From assembly GCA_036821185.1 (NCBI GenBank), contig DAISKD010000004.1, positions 1-64,000 on the forward strand: a stretch of DNA of 64,000 nucleotides, given 5' to 3'. The DNA comes from CALJTV01 sp036821185 (GTDB lineage: Bacteria; Chloroflexota; Dehalococcoidia; GIF9; UBA5629). Below the pieces are notes generated by a model. The model worked only from the letters and a program-made list of their open reading frames with translations. It was not told the DNA's origin and ran no database searches. The translations under genes were made by a program, and so were the position numbers. Numbering within the stretch: position 1 is the stretch's first letter; the number at the start of each line of letters is the position of its first letter. Below are positions 58,023 to 64,000 of the stretch, piece by piece.

Positions 58023-59039
58023 GTGAGGCAGTCCAGCCAGAAGCGCTGGGCAAAGGCGACTATGAGGAAAAGCTGGCTCCGCGACTATATCATAAAAAGG
58101 CTCCTTTACTCAATACTTATCGCTTGGGGCATACTCACCGTCACCTTCATCCTGGTGAGGGTGGGCCCCAGTTCCCCAGCCGACAAGTACCTGGCTAACC
58201 TGGCTGCTAAAGGACAGGATCCCTCACAGGTGATAGCTGCCATAGAAGCCAGATACGGCTTGGACAAGCCTATACTCCAGCAATACGGGGAATACATGCT
58301 AAACCTGCTCCGGGGAAACTGGGGGTGGTCGTTCAGCACCTCGATGCCGGTGATGGAGCTGATCAAGCGCCACTGGGTCTATTCCTTCCAGTTGATACTG
58401 CTGAGCAGCATTTTCGCTGCCGTGCTTGGTATCCTCATCGGCATCTATTCGGCAGTGAAGCAATACACCAAGGCTGACTATGCCTTCACCTTTCTCTCCT
58501 TCATCGGCATCTCGATACCCAATTTCTGGCTCGGCGTGATGCTCATCCTTGTCTTCTCTGTAAAGCTCGGACTGTTCAAGACCTATTATGACACCACATT
58601 GCCATTGTTCTCCCCGGCCAACCTCAAGGCATTGGTGCTACCGGTGATAACCCTGGGCACGGGCATGCTCGCTGCCTATGTCAGATATACCAGGTCAGCT
58701 ATGCTGGACAATCTAAGAAAGCCCTTCGTCATCACAGCACGAGCTAAAGGTCTACCGGAGCCTCTGGTCATCGGAAAGCACGTTTTCCGAAATGCCCTGC
58801 TCCCCCTGGTGACTATAATCATGTTTGACCTGGGTAGCATCGTATTCGGCGGTGCTTACCTCACCGAAATCGTCTTCGGCATCCCGGGGCTAGGGCAGGT
58901 ATCCTTCAACGCCATCTTTGCCAACGATTACCCGGTGGTGGTCGCGATCACCCTTATCGGGACACTGGTGGTGCTGCTGGTCAACCTGATTACAGACATA
59001 ACCTATACTTATCTCGACCCGAGGATAAGATATGACTGA
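58023..59039 (+). CDS. ABC transporter permease (DppB-type)
   Basis: A 338-residue inner-membrane permease with about six transmembrane helices (one begins YIIKRLLYSILIAWGILTVTF). The EAA-like loop for ATPase contact is seen in TARAKGLPEPLVIGKHVFRNAL. A large periplasmic stretch (about 45-110) follows helix 1, as is normal in DppB. The GTG start at 58023 is behind AAGGGCAGGC; an ATG 13 codons later (58062) is the alternative. It lies 24 bases after the receptor gene. Confidence 0.93.
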   Translation: MRQSSQKRWAKATMRKSWLRDYIIKRLLYSILIAWGILTVTFILVRVGPSSPADKYLANLAAKGQDPSQVIAAIEARYGLDKPILQQYGEYMLNLLRGNWGWSFSTSMPVMELIKRHWVYSFQLILLSSIFAAVLGILIGIYSAVKQYTKADYAFTFLSFIGISIPNFWLGVMLILVFSVKLGLFKTYYDTTLPLFSPANLKALVLPVITLGTGMLAAYVRYTRSAMLDNLRKPFVITARAKGLPEPLVIGKHVFRNALLPLVTIIMFDLGSIVFGGAYLTEIVFGIPGLGQVSFNAIFANDYPVVVAITLIGTLVVLLVNLITDITYTYLDPRIRYD

Positions 59040-59994
59040 CAGAAAGGAAGTAGCAGGCAAAGACAGAACAGCTTTTCACGGCGGTGGTTTCAGGCTGGTC
59101 AGCTACTACTGGCAAAGGATGACGAGGAACCGTCTGGCTGTCTTCGGCCTCGCCTTCATTATCTTCCTAGCACTGGTCGCCATCATCGGTCCCTTCTTCA
59201 CCCCTGACCCCACGCAGGTGGACTTCGAGGCGAAAAACCTGCCACCCATCGGATTCACCACCACTCAGGCTGTTTACGACATAACCACCGACCAGTTTAT
59301 CACCAAAAAGATTTCAGGCACGTGGAAACACCCCCTGGGTACTGACCGGAAGGGACGGGACATGCTGGCGATGATAGTCTCCGGGGCAAGGGTCTCCCTG
59401 CAGGTAGGTCTTCTTGCCACTGGGTTAGCCGTAATCATCGGCACCATCATTGGCGTCATGTCAGCTTATCTGGGTGGCTGGGTGGACAACGCCTTGATGA
59501 GGTTCACCGATGTGATGATGACCTTCCCCTTCTTCCTGTTGCTGGTGCTCATAGTGTTCATTTTCGGACCTAGCCTAGCCTTCATCGTTTTCGCCATCGG
59601 ACTCACCGGCTGGACGGGCACCGCCCGCCTGGTAAGGAGCGAGTCACTATCTCTGAGAACACGTGAATTTGTAATGGCAGCTAAAGCACTGGGAGCCAGC
59701 GATAGCAGAGTGGTCTTCCGCCACCTGATCCCAAACGTCATCAGCTTGATCATCGTCATTGCCACATTATCTATCCCCGGCGTAATCCTGGCTGAAGCCG
59801 CCCTTAGCTTCATCGGTCTTGGCGACCCCACCACACCGAGCTGGGGAATAATCCTGGAGGAGGGACAACACAGCCTGGATACCGCCTGGTGGGTGGCTGT
59901 GGAGCCCGGGATCATGTTGTTCTTGACCGTCCTTGCCTTCAACTTCCTCGGCGACGGGCTGAGGGATGCCTTTGACCCGAAAAGCAATGTTTAG
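59032..59994 (+). CDS. ABC transporter permease (DppC-type)
   Basis: The second permease, 320 residues, with six predicted helices. Helix 1 (LAVFGLAFIIFLALVAIIGPFF) is followed by an insert of about 60 residues holding HPLGTDRKGRDMLAMIVSGARVSL, then the EAA loop AAKALGASDSRVVFRHLIPN and the DPTTPSWGIILEEG segment typical of DppC. Its ATG overlaps the end of the first permease by 8 bases. Together they form the membrane channel of the importer. Confidence 0.94.
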   Translation: MTDRKEVAGKDRTAFHGGGFRLVSYYWQRMTRNRLAVFGLAFIIFLALVAIIGPFFTPDPTQVDFEAKNLPPIGFTTTQAVYDITTDQFITKKISGTWKHPLGTDRKGRDMLAMIVSGARVSLQVGLLATGLAVIIGTIIGVMSAYLGGWVDNALMRFTDVMMTFPFFLLLVLIVFIFGPSLAFIVFAIGLTGWTGTARLVRSESLSLRTREFVMAAKALGASDSRVVFRHLIPNVISLIIVIATLSIPGVILAEAALSFIGLGDPTTPSWGIILEEGQHSLDTAWWVAVEPGIMLFLTVLAFNFLGDGLRDAFDPKSNV

Positions 59995-60009
59995 CAGGAA
60001 AAGCCGGAA

Positions 60010-60993
60010 ATGCAGTCTCACAGCGGAAACAACATCATACTCAGCGTAAACGCTCTGCAGACCTTCTTTTTCACCCGTCGCGGCATAGTCAGGGCGGTGA
60101 ACGGGGTTAGCTTTGAGCTGAGACAGGGCGAATGCCTCTGCCTGGTGGGGGAGTCGGGATGCGGCAAGAGCGTCACCGCACTTTCTATCCTCAGGTTGTT
60201 CGATAGTCCCCCTGGCAGGATAGTCGGCGGTAACGTGGTCTACAACTCCTTAGACTTGACATCGTGCCCAGAGCAGCAATTAAGAAAGGTCCGCGGCAAG
60301 GAAATCGCCCTTGTGCTTCAGGAAGCACAGTCGGCGCTTAACCCCGTGCTGACGGTAGGCGACCAGATAATAGAGCAGATGAAAATCCACCTCCCTTTAA
60401 GTAAAGAAGAGGCAAGGCTGAAAGCCATAAGCCTGCTCCGCGAAATGGGCATACCGTCGGCAGAAGACGTCCTGGACTACTACCCCCACCAACTTTCCGG
60501 CGGCATGAAGCAGAGGGTACTGGTGGCCATGAGCCTCTGCTGCGACCCCCGAATACTTATTGCCGATGAGCCTACCACCGCTGTGGATGTGACTATAAAA
60601 GCCCAGGTCCTGGACATGTTCCGCCAGCTAAAGGAGAAACGGCAGATGTCCATCATCTTCATAACCCATGACCTAGCAGTTGTAGCTGAGATCGGTGACC
60701 GGGCAGTAATCATGTACGGCGGCAGGGACATCGAGACCGCCCCAGTATCAGAGGTAATCGCCACTCCGGCGCACCCTTACACCAAAGGTTTGCTGGCATG
60801 CCTGCCGGATGTGTCCCGGGAGGTGGACAGGTTGAGTTCGATCCCTGGCATGCCCCCAGACCCCTCAAAGTTACCACCGGGCTGCACCTTCCATCCCAGA
60901 TGCCCGAAAGCAATGGACATCTGCCGTACACAGGAGCCATCGCTAACTGAAATCTCGAAAGAGCATAAGGTGAGGTGCCACCTGTATGCCTGA
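60010..60993 (+). CDS. ABC transporter ATPase (DppD-type)
   Basis: One of two ATPases that power the importer. The 327-residue protein shows Walker A GESGCGKSVTALS, the Q-loop ALVLQEAQSALNPV, the signature LSGGMKQRVLVAMSL, Walker B ILIADEPTTAVDV and the H-loop ITHD. The C-terminal oligopeptide-transporter extension has a CTFHPRCPKAMDIC cysteine cluster that in some relatives binds a [4Fe-4S] cluster. It overlaps the next gene by 8 bases. Confidence 0.95.
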   Translation: MQSHSGNNIILSVNALQTFFFTRRGIVRAVNGVSFELRQGECLCLVGESGCGKSVTALSILRLFDSPPGRIVGGNVVYNSLDLTSCPEQQLRKVRGKEIALVLQEAQSALNPVLTVGDQIIEQMKIHLPLSKEEARLKAISLLREMGIPSAEDVLDYYPHQLSGGMKQRVLVAMSLCCDPRILIADEPTTAVDVTIKAQVLDMFRQLKEKRQMSIIFITHDLAVVAEIGDRAVIMYGGRDIETAPVSEVIATPAHPYTKGLLACLPDVSREVDRLSSIPGMPPDPSKLPPGCTFHPRCPKAMDICRTQEPSLTEISKEHKVRCHLYA

Positions 60994-61963
60994 TAAAGAA
61001 AAGTCATTGCTGGAAGCCACAGACCTTAAAAAATACTACCCACTGACCGCGGGCATAATCTCTCGCCACATAGGCGATATAAAGGCTGTCGATGGGGTGA
61101 CCTTCAACATTAAAGAGCGGGAGATCCTGGGGCTGGTCGGTGAGTCCGGCTGCGGTAAATCTACCCTGGGCAAGACCGTCCTCAGGTTAGAAGAGCCCAC
61201 CAGCGGCAGGATCCTCTATAAAGGGGCTGACATCACCAGACTGGACAAACGTGCCCTCAGAGAGCTGAGAAAGGAGATGCAAATAATCTTCCAGGACCCC
61301 GAGGCATCACTCGACCCAAGGATGACCGTTGGCCAGTCTATCTGTGAGCCCCTGCTGATCCACAATGTCGGAGATGATAGGGAGAGGGAAGAGACGGTGG
61401 CACGGTTGCTGGAGCAAGTGGGACTGGAGCCGCACCAGGCAGACCTTTATCCCCATGAGCTCAGCGGTGGACAGAAACAACGCGTCGGCATTGCCCGCGC
61501 CCTGGCTCTGAGCCCCAAGCTTATCATCGCCGATGAGCCGGTAAGTGCCTTGGATGTCTCTATTCAGGCGCAGATATTGAACCTGATGCTAGACATCCAG
61601 GATCAGATGGGCTTGAGCTACTTGTTTATCGCCCACGACCTCTCTGTAATCAAGTACGTAGCACACCGTATAGCTGTCATGTATCTGGGCAAGATTGTGG
61701 AACTGGCTGATAATAAGGAACTATTCCACAACCCCCTGCATCCTTACACTGAAGCGCTTATCTCCGCCGTACCCGGCCTGAGAACAAAGGGCAGAAAAAG
61801 GACTATTTTGCCCGGCGAGGTCCCTTCCCCACTCAACCCACCATCCGGCTGCCGCTTTCATCCTAGATGCCCCTACGCTATACCGGTCTGCCAGCATGAA
61901 GAGCCGGTACTGATAGAGGTATCACAGGGACATTCCGTAGCCTGCCACCTGCACCGGCGCTAG
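60986..61963 (+). CDS. ABC transporter ATPase (DppF-type)
   Basis: The partner ATPase, 325 residues. Motifs are Walker A GESGCGKSTLGKTV, Q-loop IIFQDPEASLDPRMTVG, signature LSGGQKQRVGIARAL, Walker B IIADEPVSALDVS and the C-terminal FHPRCPYAIPVC cluster. It starts inside the end of the DppD-type gene. Its stop overlaps the convergent elp3 stop by 4 bases (61960-61963). It completes a five-gene importer: receptor, two permeases, two ATPases. Confidence 0.95.
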   Translation: MPDKEKSLLEATDLKKYYPLTAGIISRHIGDIKAVDGVTFNIKEREILGLVGESGCGKSTLGKTVLRLEEPTSGRILYKGADITRLDKRALRELRKEMQIIFQDPEASLDPRMTVGQSICEPLLIHNVGDDREREETVARLLEQVGLEPHQADLYPHELSGGQKQRVGIARALALSPKLIIADEPVSALDVSIQAQILNLMLDIQDQMGLSYLFIAHDLSVIKYVAHRIAVMYLGKIVELADNKELFHNPLHPYTEALISAVPGLRTKGRKRTILPGEVPSPLNPPSGCRFHPRCPYAIPVCQHEEPVLIEVSQGHSVACHLHRR

Positions 61964-63387
61964 ATATGAGGAGCAGCATCCGGGCAGATTGCGATCGGAC
62001 CGGCCTGGGCTGGCACCTGTGCTGCCAGTTCTTTCACCATATAGGCTCCGTCTAGCTCGTAGCCAAACTCAGAGCGGAAGTATTCCCTGGCGCCAACACC
62101 ACTGATAACCGCTATCCTTGATGCCCCGAATTCGAGCCTGGCAATACGCTCAGCCTCCTGGAGCAGTCGTCTACCCAGTCCCCTATGTTGCACGGCGATG
62201 TCCGCTCGACTACCCAGCGGCACCTCTGTGCCGAATACATGCAACTCCCGTACCATGACTGTGCCGTCGGAGTCCATAAGTTTACCGCTGGCCCTCATCC
62301 TCAACAGGGCAAACAGAGTACCTTCGCTGTCCTCAAAAGAAAGGAAGACCTCCCTGCCGTCTGATGCCGTATAGTCTTGCCTTCTTAATTCCGGTTCACC
62401 AGGTTTCCAACCGTCACGCGTCCGGTGGCCGTACTCACGGCAACGGATACAACGACAGCTCAGCCCCAACTCGGCCATCTTTCTCTTCAGGGAACTCCTC
62501 AACGCCAGGTCCTTACAGCCAGCGACTATGTACTTGTCTGGAATATCTCGCATGACCCTGGCAATCCGGACATACGCCGGAATAAGAAGCTTGATGTCTA
62601 TCATCAAATTCGCCAGTTCCTCCATACTGTAAGGTCGGTAACGACCATCATGATACCAACTCTCAAGTTCGGTGCCGGCTACCACCAGGGTGGGGTAAAG
62701 TTTCAGCCCATCAGGCCTGAAGTTTGCGTCCTGGAAAAGGGTTTGCGTTAGCTCCAGGTCGTGCTCAGGAGTAGAGCCCGGGAGTCCCGGCATCCAGTGG
62801 TAGTAGACTTTGAAGCCGTAGTCCTTGAGCAGCCTGGTCGCCCGAACCACGTCATCCACGGTGTGCCCACGTCTTACCAAGCGGAAAATATCATCGTCAA
62901 GTGTCTGTACGCCCAGCTCCACCCTCGTAGTGCCGAATTCCAGCATTCGCTTCACATCCTCTTCACTGCACCAGTCCGGCCTGGTCTCAATGCATAGTCC
63001 CACACAACGGTGCTTCGCCGTCTCGTTTATCTTTTTGGCGGCTTCCAGGGTTGGTGAATCACACTCATTGAGGACATCGTAACAGCTCTTGATGAACCAA
63101 TACTGATAGTCTTCAGGGCAGGCGAGAAAGGTGCCGCCCATTACTATCAACTCCACCTTGTCCGCTGGGTGGCCCATAGCTGAAAGGGTCTTCAGTCTCA
63201 CCTCGACCTGCTTCCTGGGGTCATATTCACAAGCTTTCGCCCTCAACACCGCTGGCGACTCGGGCGTGTAGCTCTTGGGTGTGTCCGCGAAATCGGGACA
63301 ATAAATGCACTTGCCCGGGCAGCCGAACGGCTTTGCCATAACCGCCACCGGGGTCACTCCAGATATAGTCCTTGAAATTTTCCGCAT
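61960..63387 (-). CDS. elp3: Elp3-like tRNA uridine-34 carboxymethylation enzyme (radical SAM and GNAT)
   Basis: Adds a carboxymethyl group to C5 of wobble uridine in some tRNAs, using SAM, acetyl-CoA and a [4Fe-4S] cluster. The 475-residue protein has the cluster motif FGCPGKCIYCPDFADTP, the Elp3 signature VELIVMGGTFLACPEDY, ETRPDWCSEED, the HWMPGLPGS strand, a zinc-type CRCIRCREYGHR, and a C-terminal GNAT domain (about 375-460) with VRELHVFGTEVPLG and QHRGLGRRLLQEAE. It lacks the long N-terminal extension of eukaryotic Elp3, like the known Dehalococcoides protein. It is divergent from a Trm9-like gene. Confidence 0.93.
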   Translation of the reverse strand: MRKISRTISGVTPVAVMAKPFGCPGKCIYCPDFADTPKSYTPESPAVLRAKACEYDPRKQVEVRLKTLSAMGHPADKVELIVMGGTFLACPEDYQYWFIKSCYDVLNECDSPTLEAAKKINETAKHRCVGLCIETRPDWCSEEDVKRMLEFGTTRVELGVQTLDDDIFRLVRRGHTVDDVVRATRLLKDYGFKVYYHWMPGLPGSTPEHDLELTQTLFQDANFRPDGLKLYPTLVVAGTELESWYHDGRYRPYSMEELANLMIDIKLLIPAYVRIARVMRDIPDKYIVAGCKDLALRSSLKRKMAELGLSCRCIRCREYGHRTRDGWKPGEPELRRQDYTASDGREVFLSFEDSEGTLFALLRMRASGKLMDSDGTVMVRELHVFGTEVPLGSRADIAVQHRGLGRRLLQEAERIARLEFGASRIAVISGVGAREYFRSEFGYELDGAYMVKELAAQVPAQAGPIAICPDAAPHI

Positions 63388-63425
63388 ACTGTGATTTCCT
63401 TAAAGAAGTTTAGCAAATTGACACT

Positions 63426-64000
63426 ATGGGAACAAACGCTACTGTTTTTGATGAAATAGCTGAAAGTTGGTACCGCGTCCACCACTGGTCGCGCTTCAGC
63501 CATGAGCTTAAAGAGCTGTCCCTGAGGTGGCAGCAAGGTAGATTGCTCAATATCGGCTGCGCCCACGGTCCCGATTTTCTGCCCTTCAGGGAGCGATTCG
63601 AATTATGGGGCCTTGACGTTTCAGGGCAGATGATAGCGCTGGCTAAAAGATATGCCGCAAAGTTTAATCTTCAGGTGAACCTGGCAATAGCAGATGCCAT
63701 CAGCCTTCCCTACCGCGACAACTCCTTTGATTGGGCTATCGCCATCGCAGTTTACCACCACATTAGAGGAGAAAAGGAAAGATATCAGGCATTCCTGGAA
63801 CTGAAGCGTGTACTCAAGCCCGGCGGCGAAGCCTTCATAACCGCATGGAACCGCTGGCAGCCCGGGTTCTGGCTAAAGGGCAAAGAGGTCAATATGCCAT
63901 GGAGGTTAAGAGGACGCATACTATACCGCTATTACTACCTCTTCTCCTACGCAGAGCTCGACAGGTTGCTGAAGCAGGTAGGATTTACCGCCCTACGCCT
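63426..64000 (+). CDS. Trm9-like class I SAM methyltransferase (cut by window end)
   Basis: The reading frame is open from ATG 63426 to the end of the window, so at least 191 residues are visible and the C-terminus is missing. It has the SAM loop LLNIGCAHGPDFLPF, LDVSGQMIALAKR, ADAISLPYRDNSFDWAIAIA followed by VYHHI, then LKPGGEAFITAW. These resemble Trm9/ALKBH8-type tRNA methyltransferases (FDxAISIAVxHH and GGxxLIxxW) that methylate carboxymethyl-uridine 34. The position 38 bases from divergent elp3 fits a joint tRNA-wobble pathway. No SD is visible. Confidence 0.72.
   Translation, partial: MGTNATVFDEIAESWYRVHHWSRFSHELKELSLRWQQGRLLNIGCAHGPDFLPFRERFELWGLDVSGQMIALAKRYAAKFNLQVNLAIADAISLPYRDNSFDWAIAIAVYHHIRGEKERYQAFLELKRVLKPGGEAFITAWNRWQPGFWLKGKEVNMPWRLRGRILYRYYYLFSYAELDRLLKQVGFTALR

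Overview
The window is a gene-dense bacterial chromosome segment of about 64 kb, GC-rich by eye, with no rRNA, tRNA or CRISPR array that I could find. The gene set suggests an anaerobic member of the Chloroflexota, most likely class Dehalococcoidia. The clues are a bacterial Elp3 of the Dehalococcoides type, an hrcA-grpE-dnaK heat-shock operon behind a CIRCE element, DUF951, DUF2007 and DRTGG-domain proteins, a bacterial PAC2 protein, TldD/TldE, and many TTG or GTG starts. This assignment is inference; no marker gene was compared.

Layout. 1-7.5 kb (minus): greA, lysS and serS, then three zinc-ribbon proteins, two of which carry an extracytoplasmic TlpA-like thioredoxin. 7.6-11.3 kb: a BioD/DRTGG protein, a strongly promoted cysteine-rich secreted protein and the spermidine genes speD-speE. 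11.3-16.3 kb (minus): tldD-tldE, PAC2, HEAT-repeat and GNAT genes in one train. 16.4-23.5 kb: SWIM protein, folC, pyrF, DUF951, a MarR regulator, DNA polymerase IV, a branched-chain aminotransferase, a class II aldolase, rpsT and a 50-residue membrane protein. 23.6-28.6 kb (minus): dnaK, grpE, hrcA and a lipoprotein. 28.7-35.8 kb: glyA, two small envelope proteins, endonuclease III, prs and secA.

36-37.6 kb is the most accessory-looking part: a small treble-clef protein with an internal duplication, an EVE-like domain fused to a PD-(D/E)XK nuclease, and two tandem acidic small paralogs, one needing a -1 frameshift at T TTT TTC. 37.6-50 kb: PolX, a conserved hypothetical, valS, and a tight six-gene minus train (corA, queuosine-precursor transporter, Mut7-C, NAD(P)HX repair, coaX, coaBC), then a PaaK-type ligase. 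50.2-53.6 kb: aldolase, pyruvate kinase and a PfkB kinase as a lower-glycolysis module. 53.6-64 kb: nitroreductase, HAD phosphatase, a radical SAM protein, a complete five-gene oligopeptide-type ABC importer, elp3, and a Trm9-like methyltransferase cut by the window end.

Two features run through the window. First, an intergenic palindrome family, with core CCCTCTCCCTT-A-AAGGGAGAGGG plus a TTAGGGTGAGGG tail, occurs near 0.1, 16.4, 32.1 and 35.9 kb. Second, several genes have a near-consensus -10 box only 6-11 bases before the start codon and no Shine-Dalgarno, so leaderless transcription looks common alongside normal SD-led genes. The best leads for something undescribed are the EVE-nuclease locus with its frameshifted neighbour, the divergent Elp3/Trm9-like pair, the attenuator-like hairpin in the greA leader, and the cysteine-rich secreted protein.
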